Shown here: in pieces, positions 22,308 to 33,423 of the stretch
Layout: each line of letters starts with the position of its first letter
Numbering within the stretch: the first letter of the stretch is position 1
From: Pyropia haitanensis
Taxonomy: Eukaryota; Rhodophyta; Bangiophyceae; Bangiales; Bangiaceae
Assembly (NCBI GenBank): GCA_008729055.1
Contig: SDUX01000002.1
Coordinates: 7,497,340 to 7,561,339, forward strand
Length of the DNA stretch: 64,000 nt
Direction: 5' to 3'
Translations under genes and position numbers: made by a program
Notes under the pieces: model-generated
What the model saw: the letters and a program-made list of their open reading frames with translations, nothing else
Told to the model about the DNA's origin: nothing
The model's database searches: none

Positions 22308-24981
22308 ATGGCCGACTTGAATCCCCCCCCCGGCTGGCCGCCGTCGTTTGCGGGCCCCGGCGGCGACGCCACGGCGGGGGTTGCCGCGGAGTGGCCGCCG
22401 CCGCCCCGTCACCCGGCAGCACCCCCGCTCACGACGTCGGGGCCACCCGAATCCCTGGCGGGGTGGCTGTTGCGGGACACTCCGCCCGCGGCAGCCGCCC
22501 CTGCCGTATACCCCGCGCGCGGGTGGGGTGGGGGTTGCGGCGACCGTGGAGTTACCGGTGGCGTTGGCGGTGGCGGCCGTGCCGGTAACGGCGGCAGCTA
22601 CGACGGCGGCGGCGGCTACGACTATGCCTATGAGGTTGGTGGCGGCGGTGGCGGTGGCGGCGGCAGCGGCGACGGCAGCGGCGGCAGCGGCGGCAGCGGC
22701 GGCAGCGGCGGCAGCGGCGGCAGCGGCGGCGGCGACGGGGTGCGGGCCCTGCACTCGTCCCACTTGTTGACGGGCCACCGCGGGTGCCGCTACGCGGCCG
22801 ACAGCCACGAGCGGGCGGTGCGGGCGCTCGACGTGCGGCTGCAGACGTTCCGGAAGGGGATCTTGGCGACCGCCCACGACTGGCCGTCCGTCTCGCCCTG
22901 CTCGTCGGCGTCCTTGTCGTCACGTGTGTGGCCGCCCGCCGCGTCGCGGGGGTGCAGGGAAGGGGGCGCCGCGCACGGTGGGGGTGGGACGGGACAATGC
23001 GGTGGCGGCTGTGGTGGCAACGTCCATGATGGGTTTCGTGGTGGTGGCGGAGATGCGGGGGGGGGCGGCGGCGGCGGCGGTGGCGGCGGCAGGGTCGATG
23101 GGCGTGGCGGCCCGGGCTGGGCGTCCGCCAGCCGTGCCCTGTGTCTGCCACGGAGTCATAGCCATCCTGTCGGTGGGGGGGGGCGGAGCGGCGACGTTGT
23201 CAGCAGTGGTCGTGGATGCGGCGGTGGCGGTGGCTGCAGGCCTGGCGGGGGGCTCCCCCTCTCCCCCCCCTCCCTGCCAGACCCGCCGCCCCTGCCACGC
23301 CCCCCCCCCCCCAGATGGCCAGCATGCACTCGCCGGCGGCGCCCCCCCCCCCCCTCCTACCCCGCCGGTTGAGCCGTCGACCGTCTCGATGCCCCTGTCG
23401 CCGCTGATGGTGGCGACCTTCCCCGAGTACGCCCTCCTCCGCCGCTCCCCTCGCGCGCGGTCGTGGTTGCAGGCGGCGTTTGCGCCCAACGGCGCGCCCT
23501 TGCCGGCCGTGTCGGTGCGGGGCGCGCCAGACGGCCTGCGGCCAGAGGCGATAGAGTCGGCCGTGTCGTATAGCCGCACCGTGCGCCTGCCATCGGCGGT
23601 TTGGGCGGGGGGGGCGGGGGGGCCACCAGGACCTGGAAGCGGTGGCGGTGTCGATGGTGGCGGTGTCGACGGTGGCGGTGGCGGCGGCGGAGGCGGCGAC
23701 GGCGGCGGCAGTGCGAATGGTCACTGTGCCGCTGCTGCCGAGACGGGGCTGGGCCCCGTCCTCTTCTCCTACGCCAACGCTTTTATCCCCGTGTCGTCCC
23801 CCCCCCTGGGCGGGGAGGACGCGGACATTGTGACGCTGCTGGTGGTGGCGGACGTGACGGTGGACAACCTGCCAGTCGCGTCGGCGGGCACGTTTTGTGT
23901 GCCCACCGAGTCCCGTGCGGTTTACGACCGGCGGAGCGGGGAGTTCCTGTCCATCACCTCCCGGCCGCTGCCGCGGCAGCCGGGGGAGGCTGGGAGCGGC
24001 GACGGCCGGGGCGGTGCCGACACCTACCAGCTGCAGTGGGAGTACTTCCAGCTGGGGGACTGCAGGTCATGCAAGCCAACATCTGGCCGCTGCCGGACCA
24101 CCGTCACCAGCCTGCTGTGCAGCCCGTCTCGTGGGAGGGCTGGCGGTGGCGGCGGCAGCGGCGTCCCCGGCAGCGGCAGCGGGACGACACCATCCCCGTC
24201 GGGGTCGGCGAGCGGGGCGCCCCCGCCGGCGCCCCCCCCGTCCTCCCCCGCGGCGCGGGGCTTCTCCCCCTTTGCCCTCCTCTCCCGTATGGACTGCCTG
24301 CTCCAGCCGGCGGCCCCCCCCCCTCCAATACCCAATGGCGGCACGCCGATGCCACCCGCTGGGGCGGTGGACACCCCCAGTCACGGCGTGTCGGCGGTGG
24401 TGGCGCTCACACACGCGTTGCGAGGCCTGTTTGGCGTGGCCATCGCTCCGTCGCTTTCGTGGCTCGAGGCGTGTGGACCGCTGGCGAAGCTGCCGCCGAG
24501 CATGTCTCTCGTCCAAGAGTATGTGCCGGCGGGGCCTGCCGCGTCGTCGCGGCTGCGCTCCCTTGCGGCGCGGCTCTTCTTGCCACCCTTTGCGTATCGG
24601 CCGCTCGGGCACCACCGCGACGGGCCCGACCGCGATGGCCGAATCGGCGGCGGCGGCGGCTTTGGCGGCGGCGGCTTGGGTGGCGGCTTTGACGGCCGCC
24701 CTGGTGGCGGCACCTCCGCGCGCGCCGACGCGGGCACGGGCGAGCGGCGGCACGTGCGGGTGCGGCGGCGGAAGCTCGACCTCAAGGACGTTGAGACGGA
24801 ACGGGAGAAGGAGAGGATCCTCCGCAACCGCGCGGCGGCGATGCGGAGCAACGCCAAGCGGCGGGACGCGCGGATCGCGAAGGCGGCGGCCAAGATGGCG
24901 GCGGCGGCGAGGGAGAGGGAGGGGGGAGGGGTTGGCGGCGGGGTGTTTGGGGGGGGGGCGGGGGGGCGCGACCTGGCCTGA
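22308..24981 (+). CDS. Protein with C-terminal bZIP-like basic region and possible membrane segments
   Basis: The ATG at 22308 starts MADLNPPPGWPPSFAGPGG. A Gly-Ser repeat (22.67-22.74 kb) precedes a conserved-looking stretch with RALDVRLQTFRKG. One frame change later is a strong hydrophobic segment, LAVRLALLVGVLVVTCVAA (~22.88-22.94 kb). After a second change come two more hydrophobic stretches, at ~23.0 kb (AVAAVVATSMMGFVVVAE) and ~23.2 kb. From 22924 one frame runs to the stop at 24981. It has globular-looking segments (VLFSYANAFIPV, VTLLVVADVTVDNLPV, GGADTYQLQWEYFQLGDC), and ends with LRNRAAAMRSNAKRRDARI, resembling the basic region of ATF/CREB-type bZIPs (NRAAAxxR). A full leucine zipper does not follow before the stop, and the usual Arg/Lys at +8 from the Asn is Asn. 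Whether the hydrophobic segments belong to the same protein depends on two uncertain frame changes. Confidence 0.55.
22672..22738 (+). repeat. (GGCAGC)n repeat encoding Gly-Ser
   Basis: Tandem GGCAGCGGC-type units in frame in the bZIP-like gene, encoding a GGS linker repeat. Confidence 0.8.
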
Positions 24982-26849
24982 CGGGGCTGAGGTGGCGGCG
25001 GGGGGGAGACAAACAGCATGGGCGCGGTGGAACGACTGTCCCTATTTGGGGGGGGAGAGGGGGGGGGGGGTCCGCCGACCCTGCGCTCGAACAAGGTGGT
25101 GGACGCCTTTCGGAATGTCCTGCGTCGCCGCCCACGTGCGCGTCTGGCGGCGGTGGGATCCTAGGCGGACCTCGGAGAAGGCCTCCTCCCCGAACAGACG
25201 GCCCACACGTCTCCGCTGGTCAATGGGTGTGCGCTAGCAGTACCCGTCGGCGAGACGGGACAGGCGGGTGCGCCCGCGGGTCAGCACCGGCCGCGGCCGC
25301 GAGAGGGCCCTTCCAAGCCCCGCGCCGGACCGCCCGCCTCCCCCGCACTCCCCCCCCCGCGACAGCCGTGGGGTCCACTCCTCCGTCCCCCCCAGCCCCC
25401 AAACGACACCCCGTGGGCGGCGATGGTGGTGGAACCTGCGCTTCAGTGGAGCTCTGACAGCAAACCTAGAGGGGAAGCGGTGGCAGCCGGTGGTGGCGGT
25501 GCTGCTCTTCCCCCCCCCCCCCCCCCCTTCCTCGCCTCCCCCAAACCCGTCGGCACCTTGAGGCCGTTGCTCCTCATCCACGAGCCGCGCACTGTGCATT
25601 GCCCGCGGGCGATGGTGGTGGGGGCACTGCCTCTTGCTGCAAAGCCCCTCGGCGGTGGCCGCGTGACGGGCGGGTGTCCTCCGCCACGCGACGGGCGCCG
25701 GTGCAGGCGGCGCGGCCGCCCCGTCTCGCCCGCTCCCGTCGGCACCGCCACCGCCACCGCCGCCGCCCGAGCGGCTGTGGCCCGCCGAGCCGTGGGACAG
25801 CTCACAGCTGCGGAGGCCGCCCTCCTCTGTTCCCGCAGCTGGCCCTCCATGTCTAGGCGGTCGACGCTGGCGCCGTTGGACCGGTGTGGACTCTTTCGTG
25901 CGCACCCGGGGGGGGGGCGGCGCGGATCGCGCGGGCGGCGGCGGTGGGCGCTTGCTCTCTCGGCAACACCGGCCGTGGCGGTGGCGGCGGTGGCCCGGGC
26001 ACGGGCGCCGTGAGTGGCGGCCGCGGCGTCGCGCGTGCGGGGTGTGCGGGGTGGCGGCGGCCGTGCCGCTGGCGGGGGCGGGGCTGGAGGACGTTGCGGT
26101 GGGGGGGGGGGGGACTCTGCTGGGCGCGCCGTGCCGGCGGCGGCGGCGCGCCCCAACGCTGTTCGAGCCGGTGCCGCGCGCGGGCTGTGCCCGCCGCGGC
26201 GGGGGTGGGCGGCGGCGGCGGCGTCGGTCCCGCCCCGCCCCCGCTCGTCGAGCCGTGGCGGCCGCCCGTTGCTGCTCCGCCCAAGGGCGGACGCGGCGCC
26301 GCGGCGCGGGTGGCGGCGGCGGGCGCCGCGACGACGGCGGCGGCGGCCGACGGCGAGCAGGCGGCGGCCGCCGCGCGCGTCCGCACGCGACGGACGTGGT
26401 GCGGGGCGGGCGGCGCCGGCCGGGTGCGGGGGGGAGGAGGGTGCGGCGGCCGCCGCCCGCGGTGGCGGAGCGCCGCGGGCGGCTGTCGGCCGCCGCCCGC
26501 GTCTACCGGCGCCGCTGCGGCCGCCGTCGCCGCTGCTGGTGCCGTTCCCATCGGCCCGCTCGGCGGCCTTGATCCTCTGACCTGGACGCAGTGCCTTGGT
26601 TTCAAACCCGTGTGTTTGCATGTCTGGACCCCCCCCCCCCCCCGCCGACCTGCCCACCTCATCGCGGTGTGGCGTCCCCTGTCGGATCTGCCGACGGCGT
26701 CATCAGTCACATTCCACCACTGCTGCTGGTGTGGGGCGTCCCCCTCATCGGGTCAAGGCAACCCCCCCCCGCTGTTCCCGACACCCTTGGACGGCTGCAG
26801 GCAGCGTCCCCGTTGCGCTGCCCTTCCTCGCTTGTGCCCTCTGTGTGTC
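24982..26849. other. Intergenic GC-rich region
   Basis: About 1.9 kb between two plus-strand genes. Long open frames exist on both strands because stop codons are rare at this composition. One minus-strand reading (near 25.3-25.9 kb) contains non-repetitive stretches such as VDRLDMEGQLREQRRAA, but no family was recognised and no consistent start or splice structure was found. A broken or novel minus-strand gene cannot be excluded. Confidence 0.4.
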
Positions 26850-28186
26850 ATGCCTGTGGCCACCGCTCCGCCGCCGCCCATGGCCGCGATGGCGTTTGTT
26901 GCGGCCGCGTCGCCGCTGGCGCAGCGGCAGCGCGCCGCCGCCGCCGCCGCCGTCGGCGGCGGCCGCCCCCTCGTGCGCCCGCGGCGGCCCGCCGCGTGTC
27001 GGCGTCCGCCCCCCCCCGTGGCTGCCGCCCCGCCGCCGCCGTCGCCCCCCCCCCCCCCCGCCGCCCCCTCCCCGGCATCGGTCGGCCGCCGCGCGCTGCC
27101 CGCCGCCGCGTGGGCCGCGTACACGTACCACCTCTTCCTGGCGCAGCCGGCGAGCGTCACCACCACCACCGCCGACGCGCTGCGCGAGGCGGTGGACCTC
27201 TCCCTCAACTTCCTCTTCCTCCTCCCCGCCGTCGCCCCCGTCGTCGCGCCGGTGGTGCACCCCGCCCTCGAGGGCCTCTTCATGCTCGTCGTAGGCTGGG
27301 CGGCGCTGCTGTGGGTGTTTGCCGCCGACGGCTACGAGGGCGCCGCCGCCGCCCCCACCAGCGACGGGGGGGGGGGAGCCCCGCGGGCGCGCCCCGGCCG
27401 GGAGTGCCGGTGGTGCCCTTCCTCGTCGGCGCCGCGTTCTTGACCAACGGTACGCGCCGTTGGCTGCGGTGGGGGGGCTCCGGCCCGCGCGCCCGCGTGG
27501 TGCCTTGCAGGCGGAGGGGGTACACGGGGGGGAGGCGGTCGCGGCGGGGACGCACGTGGCGCCTGGGTTGACTCGCTGGTGGCCAGGCCGTGGACGTCCC
27601 GCTGACTGCTAACGCCCGCTGACTGCTAGCCCACTCCCCACTGCTGAGCGTCTCCTCCCCCTCTGACCCACTTCCTTGGCCCCCCCCCCCCCCCCCCCCC
27701 CCCCCGCCCCCTTCTTCGTGCCAAGTTTTCTACCTGCCCTACCTGGCCCTGCGGCCGACAAACACGTCGCCCATCCCCGCCGGCACCCCCCCCCCCACCC
27801 GCCTGCTCGCGGCCACCGAATCGCGGGCGCTGCCCGCGGCGCTCGCGGCGCTCCCCGTCGCGTGTGTGGCCTGGGCGGCGGCGGCGCGGCCCGAGTTTGG
27901 GGACCTGCCCGCGCGGCTGGCGGCGTTCCGCCACCTCGCCGCGGTGGACATCCTCGCGCACTCGTTTGTGGTGGACTGTGGCGTGTTTTGGGCGTTCCAG
28001 GCGGCGCTCGTTGGCGACGACGCGCGCCGTCGCGACTGGGGGGGGGCGGCGGGGGGGTGGCGCCGCCGCCTGGCCATTGCCGCGGCGGTGGTCGTGCCGT
28101 TTTGGGGGGTGTGCGTGTACGCGGCGTTGCGGCCTCGGTGGGGGGGGAGCGGCGGCGGTGGCGGACCTGCGAGTGGGACAGAGTAA
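26850..28186 (+). CDS. Plastid-type multi-pass membrane protein, function unknown
   Basis: Two exons: 26850-27449 and 27726-28186, with a 276-base intron (GTACGC..CCAAG) that restores FLTNVFYLPYLALRP across the junction. The N-terminus contains MAAMAFVAAASPL and an Arg/Pro/Ala-rich leader, a likely plastid transit peptide. The mature part has hydrophobic helices around NFLFLLPAVAPVVAPVV, LEGLFMLVVGWAALLWVF, VVPFLVGAAFLTNVFYLPY, LAALPVACVAWAAAA and LAIAAAVVVPFWGVCVY, so about five membrane spans. The HPALEGL and LPYLALRP segments look conserved in character, but I cannot name the family. A G run at 27366-27377 separates two frames and fits one missing G in the sequence. Start 26850 is the first ATG before the leader. 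Confidence 0.7.
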
Positions 28187-28682
28187 TGGGGTTGAACAAA
28201 AGGGGAGGGGAGGGGCCAGCGTTTGCGAGGGGTCGGTGTCGTGGAGGTGGGTCTGGAGCCACCACGCAACTGAAGGGTCACGACTCTTCACAAGAGAGGT
28301 TTTTCCACCCCGCAAGTGGTCGCATCGTAGCCAGTGCACACAGACGTGTACGGTGTGCGGTCAAGTTTTGGACATTGACGTTGGCAGCACGTGAGTGGTA
28401 TTGAACGCAGGCAGAGATGAGACAGCAACGAGTCGATGCAGCCGCTCGCTCGCCCGAAACAGTACGGAGCTGGACGATGGGCATGGCAAAATAACATGCA
28501 CAGATGGAATGGACACACGACTCTCACGGATGGAGAGCATATTCTTGATGATGTCGTTTATGTGCAAAGCTAGATGAGGGCTGCTTCCGCCGCTGTCCGC
28601 CTCGTCTGCCATGAGTTGCCGACGTGGCACCTCGGCAAGCTATACGCAGCAGCCGGGCCAGCTCGTCATTCAGGGTGGTGCA
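28187..28682. other. Intergenic region between convergent genes
   Basis: Nearly 500 bases separating the stop of the membrane protein (+) from the stop of the LEA-like gene (-). Ordinary composition; presumably 3' UTRs of both. No further feature seen. Confidence 0.5.
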
Positions 28683-29112
28683 TCAGGTCTGGCGCTTCGC
28701 GTCCTTGGAGGCATCGCGAACCCCGCGCGACGCATCCTCCGCAGCGTCCGAAACCTTGTCCTTGGCATCCGTGGCCATCTCGCCGGGCGTGCGGGTCTTC
28801 TTCTCGTCGGCGCCCACGGCTTTCTTGGCCGCGTCCGACACGTTGCTGGCCGCGTCCTTTGGATGGGCAGCGGAAGAGCAGTCATTGGCCATCCAGCGGG
28901 AGGTACAAAACAAGAAGCGACGAGCAGGGAAAGAGCCAGGAACAAGGATACACACGACAAGGCGTTAGCCTACGAGCTCGCACCTGCCAGGTGGTGCACC
29001 ACTGCTTGCCCGCACAGATGTGGCACGCCCTGCACACCCACAGTGGAAAGTAAGCCACCACCTCCGGCTGTCTCGTTCGCTCACGTACCTTCAGGTTGTC
29101 GCCCAGACCCAT
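28683..29112 (-). CDS. Small LEA-like hydrophilic protein
   Basis: Two exons: 29112-29089 (encoding MGLGDNLK) and 28856-28683, with a 232-base intron (GTACGT..CAAAG), giving 65 residues. The product is very rich in Ala, Asp and Lys, lacks hydrophobic segments, and has repeated helical units of the type DAA-x-x-VSDAA-KK, DAKDKVSDAAEDASRG and VRDASKDAK. This is the 11-mer-like pattern of late-embryogenesis-abundant (group 3) proteins, which are disordered when wet and form helices on drying. A stress or desiccation role would fit an intertidal alga but is inferred. A consensus TATA box lies ~150 bases upstream of the ATG. Without the intron the first eight residues run into unrelated sequence, which supports the splice. 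Confidence 0.72.
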
Positions 29113-29258
29113 GGTGAAGCGGACCGTGTGAGGATGTGTAGGGAGCGGATGTGTGCGTACGAACAGAGGGGGACAGAGCGGGGGGATGTCGGATCGTGTG
29201 ATTGACGAGATGTGGTTGCGCGGCGCCGTGTGCGGGCCAAGTGGGGTCCGTCGCGGCC

Positions 29259-29266
29259 TATTTATA
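29259..29266 (-). promoter_or_regulatory. TATA box of the LEA-like gene
   Basis: TATAAATA on the minus strand, 147 bases upstream of the ATG at 29112 and flanked by GC-rich DNA. Position and match fit a core promoter. No other recognised gene in the window has so clear a TATA box, which would agree with inducible expression. Confidence 0.6.
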
Positions 29267-30541
29267 CACGGCTGGGGGGGGGAACGAGCTCCAGTCTCCC
29301 CCACACGCCAAAGCCGCGCCAGCGAGGGGGGCACGCGGTGGCGGTCCACAACGCCAGGCGTGGCACCACGCCTCGGTGTGGGGCATGTCCACCAACCAGG
29401 GGCGGGACGCATAGGCGCTCGGGGTAGGGGGGGGCGGGGCGGCCGGCCGGCCTGCAGTTCCACCGAGCAGGACAACAGGGTTGGTGTTAGGGACACTGCG
29501 CGAGACACAACGGCAGCACCGGTGGCTGCCCGCCAGAAGCTGCTGTTTGCATCCGGCAGTGCCGAGGTCAAGACATGCATGCATACAGGGGGGACCATGC
29601 ATGATGGCAAGTCCGCTTGTCAAGTACGGAGGTAGCCCCCCACAGAGTGTGTTCTCTTCACAGTCTCTCGTCGCCCCCAGCCAGTGGTGTCTGTGTGGAT
29701 TGTCGACGATTGCTGCAGATCCGTTGGATACGCTGGTGCACGCGGCTACACGAGCCCGCCGAGGAAGACGCGACGCAGCCGCAGAGGTCGGGAATTGTCA
29801 TTCCCCGCTCATTGGCAGCGACGACGTCCTCTTTGAGTGTTTGTCGGCTGTGCCGAGATGGCGCGACCGAGTCCTGGCCTGCCACCAGACGAGCCTGTGT
29901 TGCGGCCGTGGCCGCGTAGACGCGGCCACAGCCAAACGAAGGTCGAGCGGACGGACCACCGCCAGGACCTAGTCCCTCTGCGCTGCTCAGTAGCGCCGCC
30001 ACTACAATGACAGTGGCTGCCGCATCCCCGCTCGTCGGCCTTTCTGGGCACCCCCCTTTGCGGCCTGTATAGTCGCCACCCTTGGTGCGGCGCGCCGACA
30101 CAGAGCCCGCAGCAGAGCCGATGGACGCGCCCACGTCTGAGTTCTCAATCAAGCCGACGCCGGCTCTTTTGTAGAGCACATGCATTTCGATTCTCGACGC
30201 GAAGGACGCCCCAGTGAAATGACGGCTATCGCTCGCGACGGGCAACCTCTAGGGTGCCGTACAAAACTTTTCCTTCTATCAGCGCGCCACGGCTGCGTGG
30301 ATGCAACCATAGAACACAGCTGATCGACACAAAGAACAAGACCAAGGAATCAACAAGGGACAATATGTACACCAGCCGGCTCACTCGCACACTGGGAGGC
30401 CACCTCCACTCAACCAGCCGCATCAGGCGCACATGTCAAAAAAAACAAAAAAACACAAGACCAAGGAACCGCCATTGGGTGGCCGCCCGGACCACAAAAC
30501 CGGGGCAGCAGCAGAAAAATATCGTGCGCCGCTCCCCCACC
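29267..30541. other. Intergenic region
   Basis: About 1.3 kb between the LEA-like promoter and the stop of the HNH gene. Ordinary composition, short frames only. It should hold upstream regulatory sequence of the LEA-like gene and the 3' UTR of the HNH gene. No RNA gene or repeat recognised. Confidence 0.5.
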
Positions 30542-32495
30542 TCAGTCGGTAAGCTCGGTATCCCAGTAAAGGTAGTCCCTCCAGGTTAAGTGGCAGTACC
30601 GCGGTGGGTAACGCCGTGCCGCCACCTGCAGCTGCGCGTTCGTGGGCTGGACGGGCGTCCGGCGGAGGACCGTCTCACCCGACCGCTTCAACTGGGCCAG
30701 AGTCCGGTTGCCCTTGCGGTGGTTACAGTTGACGCACGCGGCAACAACGTTCTGCCAGTTGCTCCTGCCGCCTTGGCAGCGAGGCACCACGTGGTCAAAC
30801 GTTAGGTCGTGCGTCGGGAACCGCTGGCCACAATACTGCGCGCTCAGAAACAAAGCCAAGCAGCCGAGGGTGGCGTGGACAAGGACCAAAGACAACGCAG
30901 GCACAAACGTTGCAGAACAAAAGGGAGATGCAAGCCGAGGTCTGGTCAGTCTTGCCCCCAAACACCAACTCCTGCCGAGCCCAGTCTCTGACCACCGGCA
31001 GGCACAAAAGCGTACATGAGTGCGAAACAAGGAAGGCAATGCACAGTGTTGGCCAGGGCACGGCCATCACCACGGCTACCGCAAAGGAAACATGGAAGCA
31101 CACAAGAAGTCTCCACCACAGCGCGCACATGCGTGCAACTGGTGAGTGCCAGGCGCCACGTACTTGACATGTAAAGTCATCTCGCAAGAACAGATTGAAG
31201 CGCGTGAACGCGGGGAACCCCCCCGCTACGGGTCGGTACTCCCGCAACGCAATGACGCTGGGCAACTCGAAGCTGCGGCCGGGAGATCGCACGGCCGCAT
31301 TGGGGTAAACCGCCACAACCTGTACCCTGTCCATGTACACTGCCTTGATGACCTCTTGCCACGGCCAGAGGGATAAAGGCAGATACGACAGCGGCTGTCC
31401 AGCAAAACGCAGAACAAAAAAAGCCAAGTAAACATGAAAGCAACAAGCCGAGCAGAGCAAAAGCGGGACAACATACGCCCGCAGGAAGACGGCATCAGTA
31501 TCCTAGCAGTGCGCGGCGGTTACGCCTCCCCTCCCAGCACACGCCCATCCCCCCACCATCGACAGCCCCCCGCACGCACAAGCTACCCTCCGCCTCCTTA
31601 CCTGGTAGTCTGCATTTAGGACCAGTGCCGGGCAAGAGTCAGGCGCCAGGTTGTTCTTTCCAGAAAACACCACATCGTCCAACGCTCCTCCAACGTCCTC
31701 GGCAGCCGCCGCCGCTACCGCAGACCGCGACTTGACGCTGTGGCGATGGCGCTTGCCCCCCCGGCTGCCGCCGCGGCCGCCGCCACCGCCGCCGCCGCCG
31801 CTCCCACCGCCGCTCCCACTGCCGCTGCCACTGCCGCCGCTGCCGCTGCTGCCGCCACCGCGACCACCCAACGTGAAGCTCACACGGTCCCACTTGCCAT
31901 CCAGCGGGCGCCGCCGCAGTGTCGCGGCACGAAGGCCACGCGCCGGCCCGTCAGACGGTGCTGCCGCCGCCGCCGCCGCCGCCGCGTGTGTGTCCGTCGG
32001 GCCCGCGGCCGCGGCCGACAGCGATGACGGTGGCGACGGTCTCGGCAGCCGCCCGCGGATGACGGCGCCGGGGAGGGGGGCAACGGACGAAACGCCCCCC
32101 CCGCCGCCGCTGTCCACACCGTCCCCGCCGCTGCCGCTGCCGCTGCCGCCCTTGCCGTCCACCAAACGCCCGGGGCCACTCGACGGGGGAATGGGCGGCA
32201 CGCGGGTGCCCCGCCCCTTGCGCCGGCTCGCCATCATGGTCAGCCCCCCCCGGCTCGAGGGCGCCCTCACCCGTGCTGGGTGGCCGAGCACGCCCCCGAC
32301 CGTGCAGCCACCCGCTGCCCACCCCCCCCTTGGCAGCCGGCGGGCTGCCACCACCGCATCGTGGGCGTGGAATGGTGCCCCAGCGCTCCAGCGATGGCGG
32401 CCCAAACCAGGGGCCCCACCGTCGTGGCCGCCCAGCGCAACAGCCGTCGGCAGGTAGGCGTAGGCGACAGCGGTCATGGCAGGCGAAAGCACCAA
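30542..32495 (-). CDS. HNH endonuclease-family protein (cyanobacterial/plant type)
   Basis: Three exons: 32495-31602, 31394-31164 and 30835-30542; introns of 207 and 328 bases start GTAAGG and GTACGT and end GGACAG and CGCAG. Joined, they give the family block LVLNADYQ-PLSYLPLSLWPWQEV, then YMDRVQVVAVYP, LPSVIALREY, FTRFNLFLRDDFTCQ-YCG, LTFDHVVPRCQGGRSNWQNV and CVNCNHRKGNRT. This contains the HNH nuclease core: His of FDHVVPR, Asn of the NVV segment, His of NHRKGNR, and paired Cys zinc ligands in YCG and CVNC. Family members occur in cyanobacteria, proteobacteria and plants. The N-terminal ~290 residues are a Gly/Ser/Arg-rich extension. The start is uncertain: ATGs at 32495, 32477 and 32237 are all possible; the first gives 472 residues. 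The cellular target is unknown. Confidence 0.85.
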
Positions 32496-33423
32496 GCAAT
32501 ACGGTCAGCGTGCGGGGCGAGGAGACGCGCAAGAATCCCTCCCGGGACTGTAGCCAAAAGCAGGTCAGCCACCAACGGGGACGGCGGTGCCGTTGTGTGT
32601 ACGCGCCCCCCCCCCCCCCCCCCAGAGGGTCTTGGGCGTCAAGAGGGACGGGCGCGCAGCGATGCGTCTACCGAGGTCACACCTCCCCCAGCCGAGTGGG
32701 CCACTGGCCGGGACCGAGCCATGGGCCGCGACGTCCTCGCCAGCGGGGTCCAGGCGCAAGAGACACGGCAACCCCCCCCTTGCTGTTTGGCGCCTCTGGA
32801 CGGGTGCCTGGCCAGGCCACGCACCAGACCGCGGAGGGGCCCCTGCCTCCACTCCAGTGCGGGGTGCTTCGTTTTGGTGGCGCCACGGTGTGACCGAGGC
32901 GCGCGCCCCCTCACCGTCTCGCTTTTCCATTGGCTGCCAACGGAAGTGTGCCATGTCAGCCCCTCCAATAGGCTGCGACCAAAGGAGAATCTACGACCAG
33001 TCAGATTCTCTCTGGGACAGACTGACAGTCGCGGATTAGCAATCAACGAACATTGTAAGCGACGTGCTCCTTTTCGCCAAATGTTCATTTCGTTTCATCC
33101 AGGGACATAAATTAGTGCTCAATTTGTACTTATATATTGGGTTGACTGGCATTGCAACCTCCGTTGCCGGCCGGACCGCGTCATGCTTTCTCGCCTTCCC
33201 GCACAGGCGCCGCCCGCACCCTCCGGCACTGCTGTTTGTTCCTCCTCAGCCCCCCTCGTCGGCATTGTCGCTGAAGCTTTCCCTCTTGTCGCCATCATAG
33301 CAGCGAACAGCAGCGATAGGGTGTTCCCTTTGTGTTTGACACCCGCTTTTTCCCCCTGCCTGGCCGTGAACGAACGGGTGTCGGCGCGGGCGCCCCAGTT
33401 GGCTCGCGTCTCCCCCCTTCCCC
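32496..33423. other. Divergent intergenic region
   Basis: Between the HNH gene (-) and the PP1 inhibitor gene (+), so probably contains both promoters. CCAAT-like ATTGG/CCAAT sites occur near 32926-32975, and an AT-rich patch with TTATATATTG near 33130 lies ~300 bases upstream of the ATG at 33424. No gene recognised. Confidence 0.45.
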
